Shown piece after piece: positions 1 to 10,282 of a stretch of DNA of 64,000 bases. The stretch is from Linyphia triangularis (taxonomy: Eukaryota > Arthropoda > Arachnida > Araneae > Linyphiidae), in contig OZ021727.1 of assembly GCA_963978545.1 (NCBI GenBank), positions 13,891,243 through 13,955,242 on the forward strand, given 5' to 3'. A program made the translations under genes and the position numbers. Numbering within the stretch: the stretch's first letter is position 1; every line of letters begins with the position of its first letter. Under the pieces are notes generated by a model. It saw nothing but the letters and a program-made list of their open reading frames with translations. It did not search any database and was not told where the DNA came from.

Positions 1-400
1 GTTCCTCAATAAAAATTGACAGGGAAAGAAAAAAAAAATGTTCGATATTTCGAAACAAAAGTTTTTAGAGAAATTGTGACTTTTTCTACTTTCAAAGTTA
101 GTTTAAAAATTCTATTAAAAAAACTATATATTCTAGGTATTTGATGGAGAATCAAAATATTAAGAATATTACAAACAATTTCCAATCATAACTTTTTTCT
201 TGACCCAATGAAATTTGTGTAATCACTATCCAGAAATATGCTAATTAACGAGATAAATGTTAATTAGGTCATTAGCTTTTGAGTAAAACTGAACTTTTTT
301 CAATTTAAACATCATTACTAATTATGTACTTTAAGGTGCAAAAAATATCAGATTTTAAAAATGGTAATGAAAAAAAAAGTTCAAATGTGTATGTACACCT
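1..400 (+). repeat. Repeat family G, intact-site copy
   Basis: This stretch aligns along its length with 15365-16215 on the same strand. Shared landmarks are 'AAAGTTTTTAGA', the run 'ACTATATATT', 'GTAATCACT' and 'GCTAATTA'. The other copy carries a 462-bp pogo-type MITE, so this copy shows the pre-insertion site near 235-240. No coding potential is seen and the superfamily is unknown. The left end is cut by the window border. Confidence 0.7.
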
Positions 401-689
401 TCTTTGTCAATGTATATAAAGAATTTATATCAAGGGAGTCCGGCACATGAAAATTTTTCAGATTATTAATTTTAAGTTTATTAAGGTTTATTAAAATTTA
501 AATTATTCTTTTAAAATGATGCCTCATTTGTAATTATATCTTATTTTGAAGTATTTTTTAAATAATTTTTTGGAGTAAACAAAATGTCGGTATTTAATGT
601 ATGTTTTTTAACTTCAAAGGCGAATTTCACAAAATGCCGTTTTTTTCATGTTTGGAAGCACATAGTTAACAAACTATGGGTCATAAATG
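401..689. other. AT-rich stretch, nothing recognised
   Basis: Unclassified AT-rich sequence between two dispersed repeats. No open frame, tRNA, tandem repeat or inverted repeat stands out. Confidence 0.4.
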
Positions 690-1030
690 CTTGAAAATTT
701 ATATACATGTTTCGTTAATGTATTTAAGTACTTTAACTCGAAGAATAAATGGTAAATAGCCTAATTGAATTTTTTTTTTTTGAATAATTAGTATAAAATT
801 TTAACAATTTTTTTTCTTTCTTTTTTTTACTTTTTTTTTTAAATTTTAAAAAATTATAAATTTTCAAAATTAATAAAAATCTCGAGTTAAAGTATTCAAA
901 AGTATCCAAATATTATACTGTGGTAATGATAATTGATTCAAGAATCGGTTATTAAATAAGATGCCCTAAGGTTGTGGAATTTAACATGGGCTCCTATGGA
1001 GATGCGGAACCCCTTAAAAATTTTGCATTA
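690..1030 (+). repeat. Repeat family H, copy 1
   Basis: The segment running from 'ATGTTTCGTTAATG' to 'CTCCTATGGAG' matches the reverse complement of the last roughly 320 bases of the window. The shared order is an AATAAATG motif, T/A-rich low complexity, 'TATTATACTGTG', 'GGTTATTAAAT(A/G)AGATGCCC' and 'AACAT(G/A)GG(C/T)TC'. It is non-coding and of unknown class. Confidence 0.6.
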
Positions 1031-1076
1031 AAAAAAATTAACTCATAAAAGCAGAGTTTACAAAGCACCAAGGACG

Positions 1077-1740
1077 TACTGTCAGTGTCTGTGAAAAATG
1101 GCCCTTAGTACGGAAGTTTTTTTTTTCTTTTCAATGCATTAAAATCCATTCAATGCATTCAAATCCCAATGGCGACTCCTCCATCCCTCTCCCGTTGAGG
1201 CCCTACGCTTAGTAGAAGTGATAAGACGTTCTAAGAAGTGTAGATGTAGTAAAATTTGTATATTTAACTTTTTATATTTATTTTATAATGTTTAATGCTA
1301 AATATACCTTATAATTTCGAATATGATTTTCTAATAAACCTACTAGTTAAATTCCTGGACATTCTTTATTTTACAACTTCGATTTCTTTTAGTTTTTTCC
1401 AAAAACTATCAACGGTTTATGAAAACAAAGATCATACAAAAGAGGTATTAATAGTAGAGACAGAGAAAATTTGGTTTAGTTAAACTTATTATTAAAACAA
1501 TTCTATTATGAAAATGTATCAATAAAAACAAATGATTATTGAAATTATTTATTAAATGTGCTGCATATTTAAAAAAAAATATTAAATATGGTAAATATTG
1601 AAACTAATTATTTAAATATTGAAATTATTTTGTTTAAAACCATTATTAAAACTTTATTAAGGATTTTATTGAAAATTTGGAGGCATAAATCAAAAAACCC
1701 CGGGCCGCTTTTATGTCCCAGTACGGCCCCTGCAAAGCAC
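1077..1740 (+). repeat. Repeat family I, copy A
   Basis: About 660 bp that starts at 'GTCAGTGTCTGTGAAAAATG' and ends at 'TTTTATGTCCCAGTACGG'. It aligns through its whole length with 33600-34280 on the same strand and with 51640-52080 on the opposite strand. The shared core includes 'GATAAGACRTTCTAAGAA', 'AATTCCTGGACAT' and 'GTATTAATAGTAGAGACAG'. A 62-codon open frame at 1295-1483 is broken in copy B, so it is probably not a gene. Confidence 0.65.
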
Positions 1741-1799
1741 CTAACCAGAATTTTATGAAACCGTAACATTGAATTTCCAATAAACTTCTAGAACAACTT

Positions 1800-2110
1800 T
1801 AAAAGAGCACGCGTTTGCCAAAACAGTAAATAAACAATGGCGAGAAAGGAATTTGTTCTAATGCGCTGAATCTACAGTAAAAGAAGCAAACGGCTCAATG
1901 TCAACATCCTGTCATATTTCACTCACAATTCAAAAGCGTTTATATCTCCCCTTTGTATGCAAATGCCACGTGCGTCTCCGAAAAGCCTCGTACAGTTTCC
2001 GGTGACACACACAATTATCTCAGGTATGAGTTTGAATGTGTTGTTGTATGCAAACAACCGGCAGCAGCTGCGCATTTTCCCCGGAAAGATTACCAATTAA
2101 AAGAAGGAGA
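1800..2110 (+). promoter_or_regulatory. GC-richer unique patch with octamer and E-box motifs
   Basis: This patch is clearly less AT-rich than its surroundings and is not repeated elsewhere in the window. It holds a perfect POU octamer ATGCAAAT (1957-1964) beside a palindromic E-box CACGTG (1967-1972), and a second octamer-like ATGCAAAC near 2047. One plus-strand frame is open for about 78 codons, across a donor-like CTCAG/GTATGAG. It could be a cis-regulatory block or an exon. Both readings are inference. Confidence 0.2.
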
Positions 2111-2196
2111 AAATTGACACATTCCAACTATTTCGAGGACACTGTTTTGAGCATAGATTACAGAAACGATGCATCCTTATTTTTAAATTCTTTATA

Positions 2197-2733
2197 CACT
2201 ATCCACCAATAAGTAATTGGACACCTGTGATAAAAGCAATAAACACAATTTATTCAAATTCAATACGTGGATGAGGCTCCACCTGAGGCAATTGCAGTAT
2301 TAACACTCCGGGGCATGCTTTCCTCAAGTGTTTGGATGATGGGCAGTTCTTCCACTCGGCTTGGAGTGGACATGTGCGTTCTTTCACCGATTTTGAACGG
2401 TTGCTGCACCCCTTAATTCGGCGATCCTATTCGTCCCAGAGGTGTTCCATAGGATTCACGTCTGGACTCTGGGCAGGCCAGTCCAGTCGGTTCTGCCCGC
2501 TGTCATACTAATCCATGATGGACCTCGCAACATGACAAGTGACGTTGCATTATTGGAAGTAACAATGATCCAACCCGTAAAATTGCCACAGCGTAGGGAG
2601 CACATAGTTATCTAGATTAGTGGAGTAGTAGTCAGCTTTGAGCCTACCATGGATTGGGATCAAGGGTGACGTAGATCAGGACTGCAGACATTCTCAATTG
2701 CATGAGTGTCCAAATACTTATTGGTAGATAGTG
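2197..2733 (-). mobile_element. Degenerate Tc1-type DNA transposon, internally deleted
   Basis: Terminal inverted repeats of about 28 bp (outer bases CACTATCCACCAATAAGTA) lie inside a TA/TA target duplication (2195-2196 and 2734-2735). The minus strand encodes recognisable pieces of the Tc1 transposase C-terminus: a QSPDVNPMEHLWDE-like block, the DDE-type 'NP-E-LWD' motif, upstream 'LDWPAQS', and a downstream '-L--EW' segment. In-frame stops and missing N-terminal DNA-binding and catalytic portions make it a non-functional relic. The 537-bp length is about one third of an autonomous Tc1. Confidence 0.88.
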
Positions 2734-2756
2734 TATTAGCTTCGTTTTCTATGTAT

Positions 2757-3190
2757 GTTTGTCGATGGTGGGCAAATCTGCGGAGGCCTTAATTAAAGGC
2801 CTTAATGAAACTTGGCAGATAGATACGATGACAACGCCTTCTATCAAATTTTGACAGCTGTCACTGTCACTAAAAGCTCGCTTTTACGGAATACTAATAA
2901 ACCAACTTGCCGTCATCCAATCACTGTAAAATAGCATTTAGCCGACCACTGAAGAAACTCTTTCCTGTTGCCATTTTTTTTAAATAAATAAATAATAAAT
3001 TTGAGTCAGAATAAATAAAAGGTATTTGGATCTGCATAAATTAACTTTCATTTTTAAATTGAAATTTTGAAATGTAGTTTACCGCACATTTTGATGTTAT
3101 AAATGTTCTTGATATTTAAAATTTGATGCAAACACCAAGCACGCGCTGTTTACAGAATCGCCGTTGTGTTAATAAATATAAAAATATAGA
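2757..3190 (+). repeat. Repeat family F, copy 1
   Basis: Matches 42629-42980 on the same strand, where an internal segment is missing. Shared blocks are 'GTCGATGG', 'GCGGAGGCCT', 'CTGTCACTAAAA', 'GCTTTTACGGAATACTAATA' and 'TTTGCCGCACATTTTG' (written here as 'TTTACCGCACATTTTG'). The internal phrase 'ACTTGGCAGATAGATACGATG' also recurs, diverged, near 5200-5720, 47410 and 57940. Non-coding, class unknown. Confidence 0.65.
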
Positions 3191-3368
3191 ATACCTGGAA
3201 ATTCAAAAATTTCTAAAAGAAGAAAATTTGTAAGAGCATAACATATCAACTGTTTATATAGAAAAGGTTTTATAAGATTTGTAGGCTAAAATACGTGCGC
3301 TTACTGAAGGGGGAAAAATTTCACTCTGAATAATTGTGTTGGACATTTTTTACTTTTAATTACCCATT

Positions 3369-4075
3369 TCTAATACATAGGGTAATGAAAGTATAGGATC
3401 CGGTCAAAAAAAAAATTTCGATTTTTTTTTTGCATTTCTCAACGTTTTGGAACATCCTGATCTCAAAAAAGTGATCTAGAAAAAATGTCTGTCTGTGTGT
3501 ACCTGGTCAGCATAACTCGCGAACAAATTGACCTATGATGTTCAAATTTGGTGAGCAGGTTGGTGATGGCCCAAGGACCTACCATTAAGGTTTACGTCAA
3601 AATCGCGCATGAGCACAAGGTAGCTGCCATTGAAAAAATCATGTTTTTCAATGATTGCTAAAAAAAGGCTCTAACGATTTTGATAAAAATCGGTGCGCTA
3701 ATGCCTCTTAAGGTGTTCTATACATCCCAACCTCCGAAATTCCCGTAAAAATGCTTTAATGGCGTTGAAAGTTGAAAAACGAATTCCTCAAAAAAAGAGT
3801 CCTCTTTGCTTAAACATAGCTCATCAACGGTCGTTTTTCTCCTCTCCTTCAGTTTCACTTAAAACAATGGATAATATCGGAATTTTCCAAAAGTATATTG
3901 CCAAAAACACCATTTTGACGAAGATGTTTTATTTTTAAGACCCATTTAAGAATTATCGCCAAACTGGCAATTTTTTCTAAGCAAATGATGAAAATATAAG
4001 AACGATAAATGACACAAATCCACATGAGTAATATAGTGTAATTGAAAGTTGTGCGATGTTCCACACCCCTAGTTT
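3369..4075 (+). repeat. Repeat family E, copy 1
   Basis: A dispersed element of about 600-750 bp. Conserved order: 'GGTAATGAAAGTATAG', 'TGTCTGTCTGTGTGTAC', 'ATGTTCAAATTTGGTG', 'GTCAAAATCGCGCATG', 'CGAAATTCCCGTAAAAATGC' and finally 'GTTGTGCGATGTTCCACACC' followed by CCTAG. Other copies lie at 10905-11232, 25806-26396 (minus), 26403-26760 (minus), 30955-31590 and 62755-63505. There is no terminal inverted repeat. The 3' end CTAG before T would fit a Helitron-type CTRR end, but no clear terminal hairpin is present, so the class stays open. Confidence 0.75.
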
Positions 4076-4197
4076 TAAATATTTTCAATTCAGTCTTCCG
4101 ATAAATATTTGAAATCCTAAAAAGAATAATTTAATATGGTCTGCAGCAATTTCGATCATTTTAACTGACATTATTGAACTATGGATACATTTCGAAA

Positions 4198-4206
4198 TGT
4201 TCACAA

Positions 4207-4231
<25 letters not shown>
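4198..4231. repeat. Poly(T) tract
   Basis: An uninterrupted T-rich run of about 22-24 bases, either a mononucleotide repeat or an old retroposon tail on the minus strand. Confidence 0.8.
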
Positions 4232-4238
<7 letters not shown>

Positions 4239-4469
4239 TATCTTTTCTGGTATATGATAATATTCATCACACACACACAAAAAGAAAAAAGGTTTTGTTC
4301 CCTCAAAAAACAATAAGTTTTAACAACTCCATCTAAACGATAGTTACAGTTACAACACGTAGAAAGAACTATATGCAGATGTAAAGAAAGTACATAACAG
4401 CAACAAAAACCGAAAACAACTTTTAAAGATTCCTAAAAATTGCAATCCTTTTTGAACAATCCTTTACCG

Positions 4470-4800
4470 ACTAATAGTAAACACAGCCAACAAGAGCGAT
4501 AGACACGCCAAACCGGTATCCCTCTCTCTCTAGCGCCGACTAAAATGGGTCAACCCTCCGCTTGGCCCATTGTCAAGGTCAGTAGGTTAGCAGTGTTTGG
4601 GGTCAATTGAAAGAAGACCCCTTTCCCCGTCTCTTCTCGTGACGTGATCATTTTTTGCTCCAATTCCTCATTTTCTCCGTCTGCCAAGTTTTTACTTCCT
4701 ATCCCCCCTCCTCGCTCTTTATCCGCCTATGAATCGAACAGAATGGGAACGACCATTGGCATCCCTTAATGAGAGTGAGTCATGCTGTTGTTGGTTGAAA
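4470..4800 (+). other. Unique GC-richer block with an exon-like 44-base segment
   Basis: No repeat copy is seen elsewhere. A strong pyrimidine tract ending in CTCTAG (4523-4542) is followed by 44 bases containing a start codon in good arthropod context (AAAATGG at about 4554), then 11 codons (MGQPSAWPIVK) ending at AAG/GTCAGT. This arrangement could be a short initial exon. In a 64-kb window such arrangements also occur by chance, so the call is weak. Confidence 0.15.
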
Positions 4801-4918
4801 GGGAGCTTTGGTCATGACGTGGACTTTTTTTCCCTATATGGTTGAAGAAAACTAATTTTTTTTTTTCTGGTGGTGCATTGGACGTTGGCAACGTAAACTT
4901 GAATGGGGAAATCAATAT

Positions 4919-4921
<3 letters not shown>

Positions 4922-5005
<84 letters not shown>
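4922..5005. repeat. (AT)n microsatellite
   Basis: About 42 perfect AT dinucleotides. Apparent open frames of alternating Ile-Tyr on both strands are by-products of this tract. Confidence 0.98.
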
Positions 5006-5008
<3 letters not shown>

Positions 5009-5199
5009 CATTATTTTGATGACTGGTAGTTATCATTGATGACCAATTATTTTCACGTTTCCAGGTGTCTTACTAATAATTTCAAAGAGTTGCGGAAATC
5101 TTCAAAAATCGATGTTAAAAAAAGAAACTAAAGCTTGCGTTCGTTACAATTCAATCACTAGGTTTGCCATTTTATTTTTATGTTCTTTCAATAATCAAG

Positions 5200-5720
5200 T
5201 CAATCAACATAGTTCAATAACCAAGCTCAATTTCTGTCCTAAAAATTTGATTGAATGCATTATCATCCACAACGAGTCTATCTGCCGAGATTTAGATCGA
5301 TTGGATGACAGCAAGTTGGTTAATTTGTCCACCGAAGATTTTAGGGGATTGATAGGGGAAGGTTCAATCATTATACACCTCCGAATTGAGCATGTATCAA
5401 TTAAACTCGGTATCTGAGTAATGAAACGTGAGTAAAAGTTGATAAGTCTAACGTAACAATAGAAACGTATGTAAAAGCGGTCTTTGTGTGACAGTCCCAA
5501 AACTTGATAAAAAGCATTGTCATCGACGACGAGTATACCAGCCAAGTTGAAGTTTGATTGAATGCTGTGTAATAGGTATATTAGTAATACCAAGCGTTAA
5601 TTAAAGCGCGTTTAAAAGAAAGGGGCTTTCTAATGATATTGACAGCCTCCAAAATTTGATATAACGCATTCTTATTGACAACGAATCTATTTGTCAAATT
5701 TTAGCGCAAGTTGGGTTTTT
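5200..5720. repeat. Family F-related diverged tandem units
   Basis: Three diverged units share an order of 'AAAxTTGATxxAAxGCAT', then 'CATCxACxACGAGT', then 'CAAxTT': near 5240-5290, 5497-5550 and 5640-5705. Their reverse complements resemble the family F phrase 'GATGACAACGCCTTCTATCA' at 2828. The 101- and 129-codon open frames over this area (plus and minus) lie in the repeats and show no recognisable domain, so I do not call them genes. Confidence 0.45.
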
Positions 5721-5827
5721 TGAAATACTTTGACCCATTTACCAAACCACTTAGTTACACAAAAATAGAAGTAATTAAGAATCAATCAGTCAATTTGAAA
5801 TTATATGCTCCAGTCATTTAACGTATG

Positions 5828-6268
5828 GAGATATACATAAATTACGTCACGCGCGGAAGTGGTAGAGAGGGAGTTTGTCCAACGTGATGGATCTTGACAT
5901 GGAGTGGGTGTGCTGACGTAACAATTTTACTCTTATGACGAAAATGTTATCAACTTTTTTTTTTAATTTAAAGCTTAAAAAAAAATTACATTTGGTCATT
6001 CAACATCATTTTGACCTAGAAAGTTAGTCTGTTAAAAGTTGGACTTAAATACTGAGTTAATTTCAAAACAAAGCATGTTTCTTTTGACTGCTTTGTCATT
6101 CGCTTCGCTTGGCGACGCCTCGCATTTTGGTTGGCGACATTTGCACCCAGATAACGGAATAGTACCGAATTTTTTAAGAGAGGAGAGGATAGCAACTTGA
6201 CGTAATTTAAGGGGGGGGGGGGGGAATCATAGTCGAAATTGTGCGTAACGCAATTTATGTACGGACCC
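5828..6268. mobile_element. MITE with GTACATAAATTxCGTxACGC-type ends
   Basis: The left end 'TACATAAATTACGTCACGC' and the right end, reverse complemented, 'TACATAAATTGCGTTACGC' form inverted repeats about 440 bp apart. A 14-15-base poly(G) tract sits just inside the right end (6211-6224). A related fragment with 'GTGTGACATAATTTATGTACG' lies at 55275-55366. No coding content, so presumably non-autonomous. Confidence 0.6.
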
Positions 6269-6345
6269 TTATAGTCTATAATAGAAAATATATGGGAGAT
6301 GGGGGGAGATTAAACCCTATAACTCCTAATGAGTACGTCTTTGCA

Positions 6346-7017
6346 TTAAGAGGAAGTCCTATACTAAACTTCAACTTAACTAGACATCACTTAGACGATA
6401 GATCGTCACAGTGCTCATAGGTATTTAATCCATTTTGGCGGAGTGAAGACATAATTCTCGCCAAACCTTAGAGCCTTTCGTTGTCTACAGGGTTGTGGTT
6501 TGGCGAACATTATGCTTTCAAGCCGCCAAAATGGATTAAATACCTATGAACACTGTCACGATCTACCGTCTAAGTGATGTCTAGTTAAGTTGAAGTTTAG
6601 TATAGTAAGGAGCATTCCCCATACTCGCTATGTTACAATCTTCTACTCCAGTGCATTTAGAAACTACTTTGTAGAAAACCTTGAAATGGGTGAATAGGAA
6701 CGAAAACGATCACATAATGAAATGACAAAAATTAAAAACTCGAAAATAGCGTCGAATATATTTTATTTTTTCTTTGATATCCTAATGACAAAGCATATGC
6801 AGTGGCTCCACCTAGTTTTGCCTTTTGCTATTTTAATTTTTTGATTTATAATAAATAGACATTAAATGAGAACTATGTACGTCTTCATAAAGTGACCTTA
6901 TTCGTATCTACTCACCAAATTTCATGGTTTTGTAGAAAGTAGTTTCCAAATGTTCTGGGATAAAAGATTGTAACATAGTGAGTATGGGAAATGATTCTTA
7001 CTTGAACTTCCAATTAA
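6346..7017. mobile_element. MITE-2 copy 1 (TTAA-flanked), carrying a nested MITE-1
   Basis: The ends read TTAAGAGGAAGT (left) and ACTTCCAATTAA (right). Subterminal inverted repeats 'CATACTCGCTATGTTACAAT' and its complement follow, then a longer imperfect inverted repeat toward the centre. The left arm is split at 6358 by MITE-1 (6358-6605), after which the MITE-2 arm resumes ('AGTAAGGAGCATTCCCC'). TTAA at both ends suggests a piggyBac- or Kolobok-type target, but the superfamily is not proved. Confidence 0.75.
6358..6605. mobile_element. MITE-1 copy 1, nested in MITE-2
   Basis: A 248-bp hairpin element. The ends 'TATACTAAACTTCAACTT' and its complement run inward for about 80 bp with high identity, including 'TAGGTATTTAATCCATTTTGGC' in both arms. 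The other copy is at 37242-37486. The flanks are A/T (a TA target is likely). Non-coding. Confidence 0.85.
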
Positions 7018-7190
7018 GAAGTGGGTAAAAATTGAGTTGCAAGATCTAATACATCAGACATATGGGTGTAAAATCGCATTATTTATAGATGAGTGTATAT
7101 TGCGATAAGTTAATTTTTATACAAAGAAAATTACAATCTTTCGTGATTGTTATAGTTTTCCTCCTTCACCCTCCAAATATATATTTCAGA

Positions 7191-7461
7191 CTCGACATTC
7201 AACGAGGCAAAGGTCATGTACACAGCTTCCCAAAGATGCACATTTTCTCACGCCAAAGCCTATAACCTCATTACTGAATACCTCTATTTTTACGAACAAC
7301 AAACCCACTTTCCCCGTACAAACTTACGCGCATTTATTAAGTGTCACCCCGCAACCGCTATAACACACATTTCTATCCTAAGGAGCAACTCTGTGCGAAA
7401 ACATCCTCTCAGCAACAAAACCAGAGTCAAAGAACTTTCTCCAAATCACGATAACTTCAGG
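7191..7461 (+). CDS. Possible internal exon, unknown protein
   Basis: An open frame of about 90 codons runs from an acceptor-like site (pyrimidine tract at 7158-7178, then TATTTCAG at 7183-7190) to a donor-like TTCAG/GTGAAT at 7461. The only in-frame stop is the one the donor would remove. The translated segment begins near 'STFNEAKVMYTASQRCTFSH' and shows no recognised motif, transmembrane segment or repeat. The block is less AT-rich than its flanks and not repeated in the window. It could be a protein-coding exon, a non-coding RNA exon or a chance open frame. Confidence 0.27.
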
Positions 7462-7912
7462 TGAATAAACTGGCACAGAATAAAAGGACAGGAATAATAA
7501 CAAAAAGAAAAAGAGCGTTACCCTCCTGACCCACATATAAGAAAGAGTCGACCATCAGACTGTTTCTGCTAATGATTTTTTTTTTTTGTGCTCCTTTATT
7601 CCCTCTTGTGGACAACAAGGTGTGTAACCCCGATATATATTGCATTGATATATGTAGAGTTAGTGTGGGAGTAGCGTACAAAGTGATTAGAAGCAATGAC
7701 GTGACGGGAGGAAGGAAGAAGAGGGGGAGGGATGATTTGAAATAAGTGTCTTCAAAGTGGTCAAGACATTGGCATTTAGTAACTTTTCAATATGCTTTCA
7801 AAATTAAAACAGAAAAAAGCTCCCTCAGCAGTTCGATGTTGGGAGGAGGGGGTATACAAATAATATTCTCAATTTCGTAACCATGGCAGTAGTCAACAGC
7901 CGCGTTATCCTT
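7462..7912. other. No feature recognised
   Basis: Unique, moderately AT-rich sequence with purine-rich stretches (AAGAAGAGGGGGAGGG near 7710). Neither strand offers a convincing frame, splice pair or repeat. Confidence 0.4.
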
Positions 7913-8466
7913 AGGGCCTAATTATACAGAGTCATTAAAGTGGGAAACGCGCGCCACCGCTTCAGTCGTTCAAAGAAGCCACTCGAAGCGAAACATGCAA
8001 TCCCACGGAGCTTATTATACTGGGCCACTACTGTGGCTAGAGGTTGCGTCTTTCGCTTGTGGCTCTCAGATCCTGAGGACCTTATATACGGAGCTACTCG
8101 AGTGGCGAACGCGTGCCACGGCTTCTAGCCACTACCGTGGATCAGTATAATAAGCTCCAGAGATTATACGTTTCGCTTAAGGTCTGAGCGCCACAAGCGA
8201 CAGGCGCAACCACTAGCCACAGCAGTGGCCCAGTACTATAAGCTCCATAGGATTGCATGTTTCGCTTAGTATCTGAGCGTCACAAGCGACAGGCGCAACC
8301 ACTAGCCACAGCAGTGGCCCAGTACTATAAGCTTCATAGGATTGCATGTTTCGCTTAGTGTCTGAGCGCCACAAGCGACAAGCGCAACCAATAGCCACAG
8401 CAGTGGCCCAGTACAACAAGCTCCATAGACTCTCGCCACTCGAGTGGCTCTGTATAATAAGGCCCT
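7913..8466. mobile_element. MITE-3 with internal 89-bp tandem repeats
   Basis: The outer inverted repeats are AGGGCCTAATTATACAGAG (left) and, reverse complemented from the right, AGGGCCTTATTATACAGAG. Inside, a unit of exactly 89 bp beginning 'GTTTCGCTTA' starts at 8170, 8259 and 8348. Each unit carries 'GAGCGCCACAAGCGAC' and the small palindrome CCACAGCAGTGG. The left part contains related units in inverted orientation. Short open frames here (about 60-78 codons) simply track the repeat. Confidence 0.75.
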
Positions 8467-8467
8467 T

Positions 8468-9524
8468 AGCATCCCAGAATTATGGTGCTCATTGCTATAA
8501 GCTTCAGGTCGCCAAGTGCAGATGGAACCATCAGGAATCGAGCCAATGCTTTTCGATTGTAAGAAATATTATATACTATTGAAGTAATTTGGTCTGGTAT
8601 TTGCATGAGTATGGTAATTTGAAGTCAGTCGAAGTGACAGAAACAGAATGCACTGCATTATGCATTTGTGGTACACTACAGCTGACACTTCTAATAGTTC
8701 CCACTTATGCCTTCAAGAAGTTATTAAAAATTCTTCTAATTGAGGTTATGTTACAAATGAAGTATAATTTTAAAGGTGAAAATTTTAAATTTTAATAAAC
8801 AATAAACTCAATAAATTTTTCTAATAAATTTTAGGATATAATCGGATTGTTTTCTAAAATTTCCCACCGTTTTGATGTCGCACTTTCGACTGTAAATCAG
8901 CATTGAAAGAAAGAAATCCCAATACTTCGCCATAAAGTTACTCAATATATTTATTTGAAAATTATTTCCCAGTGTCATTTTCTAAAGATAAATTTTTAAG
9001 CTGTTTTTGTCGACAAAAGTTCCATGTTCGGAGTAATAGTCAATCTGTTACCCCATAGACTTAACAATGAGGTATTAAGTTCGCCACTGTCGCACGTAAG
9101 ATCAGCTGAAATATTACTTTAATGTCAGAATATAGAGAAAAATTTAATCTTGAGTATTAAATGGTTGTTTTTTCAACAACGCCATTAGCAACTTTTTTTT
9201 TAAGTAAAAATATATATATATAATTTAACAAAATTAAAATTTTAGACAAAAAAATAGTAATACAGTGCAACAAATTAAAAGTTACGTCTATCCAACAAAA
9301 TAAACCACATAAAAATATTCGCATCACTTCTTTCATTTTGTAACGTTTTATTGTAGACGAAGTGCCTTAAAAACGTATTGTTTAGTCACAACACCACATT
9401 TACAGCAGCACCACATTTGCAACAGCACCACACTTAGTCACAACTGTGATGCTGTTGGAGTAATGCTAAATCTTTCATTATTATTTAATTTTTTAATTTA
9501 AAACATCGAAATACCATTTAATTT
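8468..9524. other. AT-rich spacer; short CAGCACCACA tandem
   Basis: No gene signal. Near 9390-9440 there are three short imperfect copies of 'CAGCACCACATTT'. A 68-codon frame at 8589-8795 has no recognisable features. Confidence 0.4.
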
Positions 9525-9532
9525 GTATTAAC

Positions 9533-10059
9533 TAGAGGTCGGAAATATCGATCAAAATAAATATCGATGCTATATCGTTGCATAGAAAAAAATATCGATA
9601 TATCGATACATGATTTTTTTTAAATTTGATTTTCCATTTTGTCAGAAACAAAGTTTTTCCGGGCAAATTTCTACTTTTCATGATTGCTTTTTTGTAAGGT
9701 GTCTACTTTTTCAACTGAAATGGATCTATTACAAAAAAAAGCTATATTTTCGCTTAATTGGTGCAGTGATTTCAAGAAAAATTTAGATAATTTTCAATAG
9801 CTTTTAAGTGTATGGAAAATATTGAATATTGGTGCCGTTTTACTGTCTCTCAGCCAACTTCAAACATTAGTTTTGAAGTTTTTAAAAAGAGAATAAATAA
9901 AATAGAAAAAACACATGGAACTATACAAAACGATTATCAAAAAACTAAAAATGTTTAAAAATATCGATATATCGAGGACTTTTATCGATATTTTCAATAT
10001 CGATATTTTTTACAAATATCGATAAAAATATCGTCGTATCGATATATCGCCGACCTCTA
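9533..10059. mobile_element. Non-autonomous hAT-type element, copy 1
   Basis: The ends TAGAGGTCGG...CCGACCTCTA fit the hAT end consensus (YARNG). They are flanked by a perfect 8-bp duplication GTATTAAC (9525-9532 and 10060-10067), the target length typical of hAT. The subterminal 80 bp on each side is packed with ATATCGAT-type motifs in inverted orientation. The 527-bp interior has no open frame. Other copies lie at 11536-12061, 52793-53326 and 61385-61870. Confidence 0.93.
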
Positions 10060-10142
10060 GTATTAACTCATTAACGACGGTTGGCATGAAAACTTACAGA
10101 TCGAAGTTTTAGTTTTTTTTTTTGCTAATAAATTGCGATTGT

Positions 10143-10190
10143 TGGTTGGTTGGAGTGCAAGGGCAAAACATGGGCCATATTGCGCCGATT
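10143..10190 (-). mobile_element. 48-bp tail-only retroposon
   Basis: A 48-bp insert starting 'TGGTTGGTTGG' and ending 'ATATTGCGCCG' + ATT is bounded by a perfect 12-bp duplication AATTGCGATTGT (10131-10142 and 10191-10202). Read on the minus strand it is a GGCGCA...GCCC core followed by the CCAACCAACCA tail that also ends the full-length SINEs here. A true target duplication shows this short piece was itself integrated by retrotransposition. Confidence 0.85.
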
Positions 10191-10282
10191 AATTGCGATT
10201 GTGGTTTCACTTAGTGTTTTTTAAAAATCATAAAAATTATTTTCCAAAAATTCTGAAAAATTCAAAACGTACCTTAAATGAT

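Noticed and set aside
1295..1483. 62-codon frame in family I copy A
   Set aside because: The matching region of copy B (33.9 kb) is frame-shifted, so there is no sign of coding constraint.
2197..2733. Intact Tc1 transposase
   Set aside because: Only C-terminal pieces remain and they contain stop codons.
4766..5039. Open frames of alternating Ile-Tyr on both strands
   Set aside because: They are translations of the (AT)n microsatellite.
5112..5593. Overlapping 101- and 129-codon frames on opposite strands
   Set aside because: They lie in diverged family F-type repeats and show no domain or splice support.
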